Positions 52,617 to 61,525 are shown, counted from the first letter of the stretch. The stretch: DNA of 64,000 nucleotides from JACPDI01 sp035463475 (GCA_035463475.1 DATHTE010000073.1:1-64000); one strand, 5' to 3'. Program-made: numbers and translations. The notes: a model not told the origin generated them from the letters alone.

Positions 52617-55094
52617 CACTGCGGCCGGGTCGATCTTCGACGCGCGGCGCGCCGGCATCCATCCGGCCAGCGCGCTCACCGCCACGAGCAGGGCGGCGGC
52701 ACCCGCCAGCGTACTCGGGTCGCGCGGCTCGAGGCCGTAGAGCAGCGCGCCGACGAATCTGGACGCCGACAGGCTGCCAAGCGTTCCGAGCAGCACACCG
52801 ATCGCGATCAGCACCGCCAGCCGGCGCATCACGAGACGGATCACTCGCGCGGGTGCCGCACCCAGCGCCATCCGGATCCCGATCTCGGCGCGCCGCCGGC
52901 TGACCGCGTAGGCGGTCATGCCGTACAGCCCGAGCGCGGCGAGCAGCAGCGCGAGCGCTCCGAAAAAGCCGGCGACGATTGCGATGAGCCGTTCCTGAAC
53001 CAGCGAGCCGCTCACTTGCTCGGCGAGCGGAAGGAGGCTGAGCGAGACATCGGGCGCCGTCCGCCTCAGCGCGTCGGCGATCGCGCGCGTGAGAAGGGCG
53101 GGGGAGCCGGCCGCGGCGCGCACGCTGACGCTGACCGCCGGGCGGAGGCCCCGGCCCGTCGCCGCATACTGCGCGAACGGCAGATACAGTGTCGGCGGGA
53201 CCGTCTGCCTCAGGCTGCGGTACGCGGCGTCCCCGACATAGCCGACGATCTCGTGCGTGGCCCCGGCACTCATGGACGAGACCTGCTTGACGCGCCGGCC
53301 GAGGGGGTTGGCGCCGCCGAAGAACTTCTGCGCGAATGCCTGATTGACGATCGCCACCGGCGGGGCCGCCGACGTGTCACCACGGCCGAAGTCGCGTCCC
53401 GCAAGCAGGCGCGTACCGTAGGTGGCGAAAAAGCCGTCGGTCACGAGATTGACGTGGGCGCCGCGCTCGCGTTCCGGAAGGTCCGGTCCATCCGGAAAGT
53501 CGATCGTGAACTGCCACGTGCTGCCGCTGATCGGGGTGACGACCGACGCCGCCGCGCGCGATACGCCCGGGACCGTCGCGGCGGCATCGGCCAATCGCGC
53601 GAAGAGCGCCGGTCGGTCGGCCGGCTCGACGCTCTCCGGGGGAATCTCCACCCGTGCGATGAGCACGGCGTCACGATCGAAGCCGAGCGGCTGCCGCGCG
53701 AGCGTGGCGAACGTCCTGACAAACAGACCTGCCGCGACCACCAGCACGAGCGAGAGCGTCACCTGGAGGACGAGGAGCGCGCTGCCGAATGCCAGGCGGC
53801 CGCCGCTGGCGATGCCGCGTCCCCGCTCTTTCAGCGCGTCGCCCGGCCCGATGCCGCGTGCGCGCAGCGCAGGCGTGGTGCCGAATAGCAGCGCCGTCCC
53901 GATCGCGACCGCGGCCGTGAAGCCCAGCACCCTCCAATCCAGCGGCAACTCGACGAACACGACGCGGGTCCGCGTCGAGAGCTGCGACAGCAGCAGATGG
54001 CTTCCCCACGCGGCGAACCCCAGCCCGCCGATCGCGCCGATCGCCGCCAGAAGGAGACTTTCCGCGAAGAATTGCCGCGCGATGCGCAGCGAGGACGCGC
54101 CGAGCGCGCGGCGCACGCTGATCTCACGCCGGCGCGCCGCGGCACGCGCCAGAAGCAGGTTGGCGACGTTCGCGCAGGCGATCAGCAGCACGAGCCCCAC
54201 GACCACCATCATCGTGAAAAGCGGACGCACATAGCGATCGCGCAGCCGAGAGGTGCCGGTGGCGGCAGGCAGGAGCTCGAAGGGGTGACGCAGATAGTTC
54301 GGGCGGTCCTGCGGCCGCAGTTCATCCGGCAGCGTGGCGCGCCGGATCTCCGGCTGGATCCCGCGTATCGCGGCGGCGGCCGCATCGGGCGTCTGACCGG
54401 GCCGCCGACGAACGAGGATGTTCAGCCACCAGTATGATCGCTTGCCGAGCCACGACTCGGCGCCGGGATGAAAGAGCGGTTCCGCGCCGATCGGGATCGC
54501 GACGTCGAACCGCTGGCCGACCTCCAGTCCGAAGAAACCGGGGGGCGTAACGCCAACAATGGTGAATGCAACCCGGTTGAGCGTTATCGGCGCGCCGATC
54601 GCGTCCGTACGGCCGCCGAAGCGTGTCTGCCAGTACTCGTAGCTGATCATCGCGGCCGGACCTTCAGGTCCGCCGCCGCGTGCGTCATCAGCGCTCGTGA
54701 TGGTACGTCCGCGAATCGCCGGCACGCCGAGGACCTCGAAGAACCCGCCGCTGACCCACAGTCCCGGCACCCGGACCCTCTGGCCCGCCGGTGCACTATC
54801 GAATTCGTCATGGCTCCACGCCGCCGCTCCCGCGAACAGGCGCTGATGCTGGCGCAGCTGCTCCCAGATCGGATACGTCCAGGAATCGATCCAGAAGGCA
54901 CGCGACCCGCTTCGTGTGGTCAGGACCGCGAGCTGGTGTGGATCCTTGACCGGGAGCGATCGCAGGAGGATTCCGTTGAGGAGCGAGAAGATGGCGGCAT
55001 TAGCGCCGATCCCGAGAGCAAGGGACAAGACGGCCACACTCGAAATGATGGGCGTCGTGCGCAGGGCGCGCCAGGCATCGCGGAGATCTGACAT
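52602..55094 (-). CDS. FtsX/MacB-type permease, acidobacterial duplicated orphan permease (ADOP) family
   Basis: 830 aa. One helix near the N-terminus (SSVAVLSLALGIGANAAIFS) precedes a MacB-like periplasmic domain, then an FtsX domain with three helices (RPLFTMMVVVGLVLLIACAN ...), a second periplasmic domain and a second FtsX domain at the C-terminus (GFFGALALLLAALGLYGMTA). This duplicated layout without a linked ATPase is the hallmark of the family. GANAAIFSLLNGILLRSLP is typical. It lacks the extra N-terminal HTH (PadR-like) seen in some members. No ABC ATPase gene is near. Function unknown; the family is useful as a taxonomic hint. Confidence 0.9.
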   Translation of the reverse strand: MSDLRDAWRALRTTPIISSVAVLSLALGIGANAAIFSLLNGILLRSLPVKDPHQLAVLTTRSGSRAFWIDSWTYPIWEQLRQHQRLFAGAAAWSHDEFDSAPAGQRVRVPGLWVSGGFFEVLGVPAIRGRTITSADDARGGGPEGPAAMISYEYWQTRFGGRTDAIGAPITLNRVAFTIVGVTPPGFFGLEVGQRFDVAIPIGAEPLFHPGAESWLGKRSYWWLNILVRRRPGQTPDAAAAAIRGIQPEIRRATLPDELRPQDRPNYLRHPFELLPAATGTSRLRDRYVRPLFTMMVVVGLVLLIACANVANLLLARAAARRREISVRRALGASSLRIARQFFAESLLLAAIGAIGGLGFAAWGSHLLLSQLSTRTRVVFVELPLDWRVLGFTAAVAIGTALLFGTTPALRARGIGPGDALKERGRGIASGGRLAFGSALLVLQVTLSLVLVVAAGLFVRTFATLARQPLGFDRDAVLIARVEIPPESVEPADRPALFARLADAAATVPGVSRAAASVVTPISGSTWQFTIDFPDGPDLPERERGAHVNLVTDGFFATYGTRLLAGRDFGRGDTSAAPPVAIVNQAFAQKFFGGANPLGRRVKQVSSMSAGATHEIVGYVGDAAYRSLRQTVPPTLYLPFAQYAATGRGLRPAVSVSVRAAAGSPALLTRAIADALRRTAPDVSLSLLPLAEQVSGSLVQERLIAIVAGFFGALALLLAALGLYGMTAYAVSRRRAEIGIRMALGAAPARVIRLVMRRLAVLIAIGVLLGTLGSLSASRFVGALLYGLEPRDPSTLAGAAALLVAVSALAGWMPARRASKIDPAAVLREG

Positions 55095-55148
55095 CGAGCC
55101 TCCGTGCCATTTTACGGACGAAGAGCGCCGGAGGGTTGGCCCCTTTCA

Positions 55149-55493
55149 CTACCCGGGCGGCCAGCCGAACCTGCGGCCGCCAAGCACGTGCAGGTGAATG
55201 TGGAAGACCGTCTGGCCGGCGTCGGCGTTGCAGTTGAAGACGGTGCGATATCCGCCGGCGGCATGACCGTGCTCGCCGGCGATCGCTGCCGCGCGCCGCA
55301 CCATCTCGCCGACAATGCCATCGTCTCCGGGCTGGAGGTCGTTCAGCGAGGCGATGTGCCGGCGGGGCACGATCAGCACGTGCATGGGCGCTTGCGGGTT
55401 GACGTCGCGGAACGCGACCAGACGCTCGTCAGCGAACACGATGTTCCCCTTGATGTCACCAGAGACGATCTTGCAGAAGAGACACTCGGCCAT
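55149..55493 (-). CDS. HIT-family nucleotide hydrolase
   Basis: 114 aa from ATG 55493. It has ECLFCKIVSGDIKGNIVFAD and APMHVLIVPRRHI, and ends with the histidine triad TVFHIHLHVLGGRRFGWPPG. HINT-type enzymes cleave AMP-lysine and related phosphoramidates. It starts 2 nt after the prmC stop. Confidence 0.93.
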   Translation of the reverse strand: MAECLFCKIVSGDIKGNIVFADERLVAFRDVNPQAPMHVLIVPRRHIASLNDLQPGDDGIVGEMVRRAAAIAGEHGHAAGGYRTVFNCNADAGQTVFHIHLHVLGGRRFGWPPG

Positions 55494-55495
55494 CG

Positions 55496-56347
55496 TCAGT
55501 CCACCTTGCGGGCGACCACGGTGCGCGGAATGCCGGAGAGATCCGGGTGGATGTCGATCAGCTCCAGCCCCGCGGCGCTGCCGATCATGCCACGGATCGC
55601 CGCGTCCTGGCCCGCGCCACACTCGAAGATCAACAACCCGTCGGCCGCCAGCCGGGCAGGGGAGTCGGCGACGAGTCTCGCGATGGCGTCGAGTCCCTCC
55701 GCGCCGGCGAACAGCGCCGCGGCGGGCTCGAATTCACGGACCTCGGGAGGCAGCGTCGCCGCCGCGCTGTCCGGGACATATGGCGGATTGGAGACGATCA
55801 GGTCGGCGGGTCCACGGACCGCGTCGAGCTGGTCCGACTGCCGCAGTTCGATCCGCTCAGCGACGCCGTGCCGCGCGGCGTTCCGCGAAGCCACGCGGAG
55901 CGCGGCGTCGGAAATGTCCACGGCGATGATCCGCGCGTCGGGGAACTCGCGCGCGAGCGCGACGGCGAGGCACCCCGTGCCGGTGCCGACATCAACGATG
56001 GCCCTGGCGCGACGCGTGTGCGCGAGGGCCGCCTCGACCACGCCCTCGGTCTCGGGCCGCGGCGTCAGCACCTCGCGCGTGACCTCGAACTCCAGTCCCC
56101 AGAACTCGCGGCTTCCCACGATCTGCGCGATCGGCTCGCGCCGCTCGCGGCGGCCGACCAACTCCTCGAAACGCGACGCGAACCTGTCGGGTGCGGCGTC
56201 GCGCCACGACGTGACGAGGCGCGTGCGGTCCCAGCCAAGGACGCGCGCCGCCAGCAGTTGCGCATCCAGCTCCGCTTCCTCGGGCGGGATGCCGGCCGCC
56301 TTGAGCCTGGCGGCCGCCGCCTTCGTGTGTTCGTGCAGCGAAGTCAA
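55496..56347 (-). CDS. prmC: Release factor glutamine methyltransferase
   Basis: 283 aa. The SAM motif VDVGTGTGCLAVALA and the catalytic NPPY motif (LIVSNPPYVPD) are clear, with LTPRPETEGVVEAAL before them. It methylates the Gln of the GGQ motif in release factors. The TTG start overlaps the prfA TGA (TTGA); prfA-prmC is the standard pair. Confidence 0.95.
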   Translation of the reverse strand: MTSLHEHTKAAAARLKAAGIPPEEAELDAQLLAARVLGWDRTRLVTSWRDAAPDRFASRFEELVGRRERREPIAQIVGSREFWGLEFEVTREVLTPRPETEGVVEAALAHTRRARAIVDVGTGTGCLAVALAREFPDARIIAVDISDAALRVASRNAARHGVAERIELRQSDQLDAVRGPADLIVSNPPYVPDSAAATLPPEVREFEPAAALFAGAEGLDAIARLVADSPARLAADGLLIFECGAGQDAAIRGMIGSAAGLELIDIHPDLSGIPRTVVARKVD

Positions 56348-57420
56348 GGCGTGGTGGCGGTCGCTTCCTTCAGCTTCTCCGACTGGAAATGCGTCACGAC
56401 GGTGTTGATGAGCTCGTCGAGATCGCCATCGAGGGCGTTCGCGAGCTGGTACATCGTGTAGTTGATGCGGTGATCGGTGATGCGGTTCTCTTTGAAGTTG
56501 TACGTGCGGATCTTCTCCGAACGGTCGCCCGACCCGACCTGGCTGCGGCGGTCCCGGGCGATCTGCTCCTGCTGCTTCCGCATTTCGATCTCGTACAAAC
56601 GGGAGCGCAGGACCTTCATCGCTTTCGCCCGGTTCTTGATCTGCGACTTCTCATCCTGCTGCGAGACGACGAGGCCGGTAGGGATGTGCGTGATCCGGAC
56701 AGCCGAGTACGTCGTGTTGACGCTCTGACCGCCGGGCCCGCTCGAGCAGAACGTGTCGATGCGGAGGTCCTTCGGATCGATATGGATGTCCACCTCTTCG
56801 GCCTCCGCCAGCACGGCCACGGTGGCAGTGGACGTGTGGATTCGGCCGCTCGCCTCCGTCTCGGGCACCCGCTGGACGCGGTGCACGCCGCTCTCGTACT
56901 TCAAACGGCTGTAGACGTTTCGCCCCTCAATCGTAACGACCGCCTCCTTGATGCCGCCCACGCCGGTTTCGCTGATGGACATCGTCTCGAGGCGCCAGCC
57001 CTGGCGTTCCGCGAAGCGCGTGTACATCCGGAGCAGGTCCGCCGCGAACAGCGCCGCCTCGTCGCCGCCGGTGCCCGCGCGGATCTCCACGACGACGTTC
57101 TTCGCGTCGTTCGGGTCTTTGGGGATGAGCAGGACCTTGATGTCGGCGAGCAGCGCGTCGTGGCGAGGGTCGAGCGCCCGGAGCTCTTCCGCGGCAAGCT
57201 CCCGCATCTCCGGATCGGAGGATCCCGCGAGCTCCTGCGCGTGGGCGATCTCGGCGACGACCGTCTTGTACTCGCGGTACTTGTCGACGAGCGGCTCGAT
57301 TTCGCTGAGCGACTTCGCGACGGTCCGGTACTCGGACGGATCCGACTGGACGGACGGGTCCGCCATTCGTGCCATCAACTCTTCGTACCGCGACTCGACC
57401 GACTGCAGCTTATCGAACAT
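56344..57420 (-). CDS. prfA: Peptide chain release factor 1
   Basis: 358 aa. The GGQ loop is SSGPGGQSVNTTYSAVR. The recognition motif reads PET in RVPETEASGRIHTSTATV, the PxT type of RF1 (UAA/UAG) rather than the SPF of RF2. The start ATG lies inside the end of moaD, 11 nt before its stop codon. Confidence 0.96.
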   Translation of the reverse strand: MFDKLQSVESRYEELMARMADPSVQSDPSEYRTVAKSLSEIEPLVDKYREYKTVVAEIAHAQELAGSSDPEMRELAAEELRALDPRHDALLADIKVLLIPKDPNDAKNVVVEIRAGTGGDEAALFAADLLRMYTRFAERQGWRLETMSISETGVGGIKEAVVTIEGRNVYSRLKYESGVHRVQRVPETEASGRIHTSTATVAVLAEAEEVDIHIDPKDLRIDTFCSSGPGGQSVNTTYSAVRITHIPTGLVVSQQDEKSQIKNRAKAMKVLRSRLYEIEMRKQQEQIARDRRSQVGSGDRSEKIRTYNFKENRITDHRINYTMYQLANALDGDLDELINTVVTHFQSEKLKEATATTP

Positions 57421-57664
57421 GTCCTCCGGAGACCGGCGGCAGAAATGCCAGCTCGTCTCCGTCCTTTACCGGCGCGTCCATCCGCGCGTATTCGTCGTTG
57501 AGGGCAGCTGACACCGCCGGCGTGTAGCGCTCGAGCTCGGGAAACTCACGCGCGAGCGTGTTCCACACGGCGCGTAGCGTGGCGCCGTCCGGAACCTCGC
57601 GCTGCAGCTCCGGCGCGCCCGCGATGTCGCGCAGCCGCGCAAACAGCCGGATTCTCACCTGCAT
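57410..57664 (-). CDS. moaD: Molybdopterin synthase sulfur carrier subunit MoaD, with residues after the diglycine
   Basis: 84 aa from ATG 57664 (GTG 57658 is an alternative). VRIRLFARLRDIAGAPEL and LNDEYARMDAPVKDGDELAF are typical MoaD. The C-terminus reads FLPPVSGGHVR: the diglycine that must be terminal for thiocarboxylate formation is followed by His-Val-Arg before TAA. The extra codons arise because the frame runs on into the prfA start. Either the tail is trimmed, the protein is not functional, or a sequence error exists. The gene overlaps moaE and prfA. Confidence 0.88.
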   Translation of the reverse strand: MQVRIRLFARLRDIAGAPELQREVPDGATLRAVWNTLAREFPELERYTPAVSAALNDEYARMDAPVKDGDELAFLPPVSGGHVR

Positions 57665-58122
57665 GCCCGCTCGAACGCCATCTGCCGAGCCGCCGCATCG
57701 TCCGGGTCCGCCGACGCCCCCTCGACCCACTGCTCGCCTCCCTCGAAGCGCTCGCGCTTCCAGATCGGCGCAATCTGTTTCAGCCGCTCGATGGCGTACC
57801 GCGCGGCAGCGAACGCCTCCGCCCGGTGCGGCGACGCCGCGGCGATCACGACGCTGGGCGCTCCGATGTCCACCCGGCCGATCCGATGGTGAATCGCCAG
57901 CATGGCGTCGGGCCACTGCTGCCGGGTTTCAGCATCGATCAACTCGAACGCCCGGATCGCGAGCGCCACGTAGGCTTCGTACTCCAGGTACAAGACGCGC
58001 CTGCCGGCGTGATGGTCCCGGGTCGTGCCGATGAAGGTCGCGACCGCGCCGCAATCCGCGCGCCAGACCTCACGGATCACGGTGTGCACGTCGAGCGGCG
58101 CGGCAGAGATCGCGAATCGCAT
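57655..58122 (-). CDS. moaE: Molybdopterin synthase catalytic subunit MoaE
   Basis: 155 aa. It has VATFIGTTRDHHAGRRVLYL, LEYEAYVALAIRAF, HRIGRVDIGAPSVVIAA and the lysine cluster RLKQIAPIWKRERFEGGEQW that binds the precursor. With MoaD it converts precursor Z to molybdopterin. The ATG touches a palindromic repeat pair that forms the whole upstream region, so its promoter or ribosome site must lie in that element or in thiD. Confidence 0.94.
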   Translation of the reverse strand: MRFAISAAPLDVHTVIREVWRADCGAVATFIGTTRDHHAGRRVLYLEYEAYVALAIRAFELIDAETRQQWPDAMLAIHHRIGRVDIGAPSVVIAAASPHRAEAFAAARYAIERLKQIAPIWKRERFEGGEQWVEGASADPDDAAARQMAFERACR

Positions 58123-58213
58123 AAATGGGGTCAGACCCCATTTTTACGACTTTCGTAAGTGGTGCCTCTTGTCCCCTTACGCAAAACGAAGAAATGGGGT
58201 CTGACCCCATTTT
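58123..58213. repeat. REP-like inverted pair of GGGGTCAGACCCC palindromes
   Basis: Copy 1 (58123-58145) has the core GGGGTCAGACCCC flanked by AAAT/ATTT. Copy 2 (58192-58213) is its reverse complement (GGGGTCTGACCCC). The 46 nt between them are also partly complementary (TTTCGTAAGtGG against CCcCTTACGcAAA), so the whole 91 nt can fold as one long hairpin. One end abuts the moaE ATG and the other supplies the first bases of the thiD stop codon. The build is that of REP/BIME or MITE-like elements. Confidence 0.8.
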
Positions 58214-58988
58214 ACCGGAAGTGCGCGATCGGGCCCCGGCCCCCGCCGATGCGAGGCGCGCGACGGATCGCCTCCACGAGGTAGTCCTTGGCCCGCTGCA
58301 CGGCCTCGCGGAGGCCGTGCCCCAGCGCCAGGTTGGCCGCGATCGCCGAGGCGAAGGTGCATCCCGTGCCGTGCGTGCTCGTGGTCGCGATCCGCTCGGA
58401 CCGGAACTCCACCACCTCGATACCGTCGAACAGCACGTCGACAGCATGGGGGCCCTCGAGGTGTCCTCCCTTGACGATGACCGCGCCGGGCCCGAGCGCC
58501 TTGAGGTGGCGCGCCGCGCGTCGCGCCTGTTCGAGCGTGCGCACTTCGTCGCCGACCAGCGCCGCAGCCTCGGCGGCGTTCGGCGTGATCACCATCGCCC
58601 GAGGTATCAGTTCCGCCTTCATGGCATCGATAGCCTCGGCGTCGAGCAGCCGCGCGCCCCCTTTGGCCACCATCACCGGATCGACAACGACGCACGGGAG
58701 ATCGAGATCGACGAGCGCTGCGGCGACCGCTTCGACGATCGCCGCCGTCGCGAGCATACCCGTCTTGACGGCGTCAGCGCCGATGTCGCTGGCGACCGCC
58801 TCGATCTGCGCCACAACAATGTCGGCGGGCACGGTATGCACGGCGGTGACGCCGAGCGTGTTCTGCGCGGTGATCGCCGTGATGGCGGAGGTGCCGTACA
58901 CGCCGTGCGCGGCGAACGTCTTCAGGTCCGCCTGGATTCCAGCGCCGCCGCCGGAATCGCTGCCCGCGATTGTCAGTGCTCTTTTCAT
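58212..58988 (-). CDS. thiD: Hydroxymethylpyrimidine/phosphomethylpyrimidine kinase
   Basis: 258 aa. Landmarks are TIAGSDSGGGAGIQADLKTF, DPVMVAKGGARLL, VITPNAAEAAAL and the anion-hole/catalytic THGTGCTFASAIAANLA. It phosphorylates HMP and HMP-P for thiamine synthesis. The stop codon TAA is formed at the boundary with the repeat element. No TPP riboswitch is seen at its start. It is divergent from bioY, with 18 nt between the starts. Confidence 0.94.
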   Translation of the reverse strand: MKRALTIAGSDSGGGAGIQADLKTFAAHGVYGTSAITAITAQNTLGVTAVHTVPADIVVAQIEAVASDIGADAVKTGMLATAAIVEAVAAALVDLDLPCVVVDPVMVAKGGARLLDAEAIDAMKAELIPRAMVITPNAAEAAALVGDEVRTLEQARRAARHLKALGPGAVIVKGGHLEGPHAVDVLFDGIEVVEFRSERIATTSTHGTGCTFASAIAANLALGHGLREAVQRAKDYLVEAIRRAPRIGGGRGPIAHFR

Positions 58989-58999
58989 TACAGTACAAT
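58970..58999 (+). promoter_or_regulatory. Promoter of bioY, giving a leaderless message
   Basis: TTGTCA (58970-58975), an 18-nt spacer and TACAAT (58994-58999), located inside the thiD start region. The expected start is at about 59006, the base before the bioY ATG. Confidence 0.6.
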
Positions 59000-59006
59000 C
59001 TCCGTC

Positions 59007-59618
59007 ATGACTGTGAGGACCGCGGACTCGACGTTGATCGCGGCGGTGGCGCCGCGTGCCATCGACCAGAGACTCGTACGTGCCGGAGCGACGGTCGCGC
59101 TGACGCTGCTGACGGCCGCGGCAGCCCAGATCAGCGTCCCCTTGCCGTTCACTCCCGTGCCGCTCACGCTGCAACCGATGGTCGTGCTGCTTGGCGCGGC
59201 GGTGATGGGCGCGCGGCTCGGCGCGTCCAGCCAGGTCCTCTATCTTGCGCTTGGCGCCGCCGGACTGCCGGTGTTTGCGGCGTCTCCCATTCTGCCGCAG
59301 GGCGCCCTGCGCCTGCTCGGTCCGACGGGCGGATACCTGCTGGCGTATCCGCTCGCCGCATTCGTCGCGGGGTACCTGGCGGAGCGAGGCTTCGACCGCC
59401 GGTACGCGACGTCGTTGCTGGCGATGGCGGCGGGCCTCGCGATCGTGTTCGCATCCGGCGTGGCGTGGCTGGCGGCGTTCGCGACGCCGGCCGCCGGTTT
59501 CGACGCCGCGATGCGCGCGGGCTTCTGGCCCTTCATCGGCGCCGACCTCGTCAAGCTGGCGCTCGCCGCCGCAATTCTGCCGACGGTGTGGCGGTTCCTT
59601 ACCCCAGCTGCCAGCTAG
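59007..59618 (+). CDS. bioY: Biotin transporter BioY (S component)
   Basis: 203 aa from ATG 59007, with six membrane helices. The BioY signature appears as SVPLPFTPVPLTLQPMVVL and GPTGGYLLAYPLAAFVAGYL, with ASGVAWLAA near the end. It takes up biotin alone or with an ECF energising module. Upstream open frame lies in thiD on the other strand and is not coding. The 3' end overlaps the convergent phosphodiesterase-like gene by 4 nt. Confidence 0.93.
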   Translation: MTVRTADSTLIAAVAPRAIDQRLVRAGATVALTLLTAAAAQISVPLPFTPVPLTLQPMVVLLGAAVMGARLGASSQVLYLALGAAGLPVFAASPILPQGALRLLGPTGGYLLAYPLAAFVAGYLAERGFDRRYATSLLAMAAGLAIVFASGVAWLAAFATPAAGFDAAMRAGFWPFIGADLVKLALAAAILPTVWRFLTPAAS

Positions 59619-61525
59619 CGGATGTAGCCCAGGCTCCGCAGCCGTTCCATCATTTCCTTGTCGAGCGGCGCCCCCTCGGCAGGCGGTGCGCCCGGCGAAT
59701 AGGCGCCGTAGGTGTCCACGTAACGCACCGGGTGGCGCCGCACGAACTCCGAATCCAGCGCGTCCAGCCATGGCGGGCTGGCCAGCTCACGGCTGACCGG
59801 CACGCCCAGCAGGTACAGAATCGTCGGGGCGATCGCCGTTGCCGGCACTGCGCTCTCGATCGCGGGCGCCGTGCGCGCCGGGTGGCCCGACATCGCCATC
59901 GCCGCGCCGCGCTCATCACCGATCCGCCCGGGATGGGCCACCACCATCCTCACTGTGTTGTCCGGCAAATCGCGAAGCAGCGTCTCGTCGATCAGCGACT
60001 CCAGGAAGGAGTAGTACGCCGGCAGCGCCGCCACCCTGTCGGCGAGCGCTGACGGGGAGAGCGCGCGCGCATCGCCGCCGCGCAGCAGCTCGTGCTGAGC
60101 GATATCGAGGCCAGGCAGGTACACGGCGAGGAGATCCGGTGTGCCGAGCAGCGGGTCGCGCGCGAGCAGCGCCTGTTGCGCGTCAAGCGTTGCTGAACGG
60201 ATCAGGATATCCGCGACGCGCGGATCGCTGATGCCGGCGCCGGCGACCCTGCCGAGGACCGTCGCGCGCCGCGCGATCCCGGGCCAGCGCTGGCGCAGCG
60301 GACCGTAGAGCGCCGCCGGAGAAACTTCAGCGCTCGGCTCGCCGCCTCGCTCGAGGCGCAGGACGGCGCGATCCGAGAGCACCAGCGCCGCCGTCCCGGA
60401 CGCGGGCCACGTCGCCCACCAGTTCACGACGGCGGCGTCCAGTCCCTTCTCGGCCGCGACCTCCCACACCATCTTGTAGCGTCGCTCGAGGCCGCTCACC
60501 GGCGCGGGGCGGGTGAGGCGCAACAGATCGGTCGCGCCGCTGAGCGCGCGCACGAGGCCGGACTGCGTGTCGATCGAGCCCTTGAGGCCCACCACCCGGC
60601 GTGCCTGAAGGCCGCTGACACGGTGCTTCTGCGCCGGCACGCCGGTGGCGATCGTTGTCCACGCCGCTGCCGGGTCGCCGCCCGCGCCGGTCACGTCCAC
60701 GCGCGCTGCGAGCCGCTGCAGGATCGGTGTCGCGGCGGCGGCCCGCTGGCGCGCCTTCTGGTACAGCCCCGCATCGAACCCGTCGATTCCCACGACGACG
60801 ACGCGTACCCCGGTGGGCACGACGGCGAACGACGGCGCGGGGCTCGCGCGCTCGCCTCGTGCCGACAGCGCGAGGACGCCGCCTGCGCCCAGAAACGCGA
60901 GGACGCCGATCGCCAGGATTGCACGCCACGACAGGATCGGCGCCGGCAGCGTCTCGCGCTCGTGCGCGACCAGCGCGAGGCCGGCGAGCGCCGTCGCGTG
61001 CCCCAGGAACAGGCTGATCGCGACGGCGGCGGCAATCGCCAGCGCGCTCCGCCCGGGCGCGCTCCACGCGCTGCCGGTCGCGTTCCACCACAGCGTCAGA
61101 TAGCCGAGGCACGCCGCGCCCACGACCCACGCGGCCGCGACGGCGACGCGACGCGCGGTCCGCGCGCCGGCGCGCCGGGCGAGCGCTCGCACGACTAACG
61201 CCGCTCCGAGCGCAGCCGCGGTCGCAACCAGGCCGAACATCACGGCGAGGTACAGCGTCACGACGATCGCGTCGCGCGGGCCGGCGATGAGCCCCGGCAC
61301 CCGCCACGCGAGCCCGGCCGCGGCGGCGGGACCGAGCAGCATCGCCACCAGCAGGCCGATCCGCACGCTCAGCAGCCACGCCAGCGCCGTCGTGCCGTGT
61401 TCGGTGGTCGCGGGCGCCAGCACGAACCGATCGACGCCGGCATTGAGGTACCCCAGCGCCCGCAGGCGCTCGCGCAGCGCGTCGATCGCAATCGGACGTT
61501 CGGGACCGGCCGGCGGCCGGGTCAC
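59615..61525 (-). CDS. Membrane-anchored alkaline phosphatase-superfamily (type I phosphodiesterase-like) protein
   Basis: 636 aa from GTG 61525, overlapping the prenyl synthase stop (GTGA). Six or so membrane helices fill residues ~45-235 (LLVAMLLGPAAAAGLAW, AIVVTLYLAVMFGLVATAA, AISLFLGHATALAGLALVA). An alkaline phosphatase-fold domain follows with VVVGIDGFDAGLYQKAR, TIATGVPAQKHRVSGL, VAVYLPGLDIAQHELL and a late MSGHPARTAP; the metal-ligand pattern is only partly clear. RERLRALGYLNAG near the N-terminus and MMERLRSLGYIR at the C-terminus share the LGY motif common at the end of sulfatase-like proteins. Substrate unknown. Confidence 0.75.
   Translation of the reverse strand: MTRPPAGPERPIAIDALRERLRALGYLNAGVDRFVLAPATTEHGTTALAWLLSVRIGLLVAMLLGPAAAAGLAWRVPGLIAGPRDAIVVTLYLAVMFGLVATAAALGAALVVRALARRAGARTARRVAVAAAWVVGAACLGYLTLWWNATGSAWSAPGRSALAIAAAVAISLFLGHATALAGLALVAHERETLPAPILSWRAILAIGVLAFLGAGGVLALSARGERASPAPSFAVVPTGVRVVVVGIDGFDAGLYQKARQRAAAATPILQRLAARVDVTGAGGDPAAAWTTIATGVPAQKHRVSGLQARRVVGLKGSIDTQSGLVRALSGATDLLRLTRPAPVSGLERRYKMVWEVAAEKGLDAAVVNWWATWPASGTAALVLSDRAVLRLERGGEPSAEVSPAALYGPLRQRWPGIARRATVLGRVAGAGISDPRVADILIRSATLDAQQALLARDPLLGTPDLLAVYLPGLDIAQHELLRGGDARALSPSALADRVAALPAYYSFLESLIDETLLRDLPDNTVRMVVAHPGRIGDERGAAMAMSGHPARTAPAIESAVPATAIAPTILYLLGVPVSRELASPPWLDALDSEFVRRHPVRYVDTYGAYSPGAPPAEGAPLDKEMMERLRSLGYIR

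Noticed and set aside
58123..58145. Simple Rho-independent terminator after thiD
   Set aside because: The palindrome has a T-run on the plus strand, but both flanking genes are on the minus strand and the second inverted copy marks it as a repeat element.
58125..59006. In-frame 5' extension of bioY across thiD
   Set aside because: It is antisense to thiD. The promoter TTGTCA-18-TACAAT and the family length place the start at 59007.
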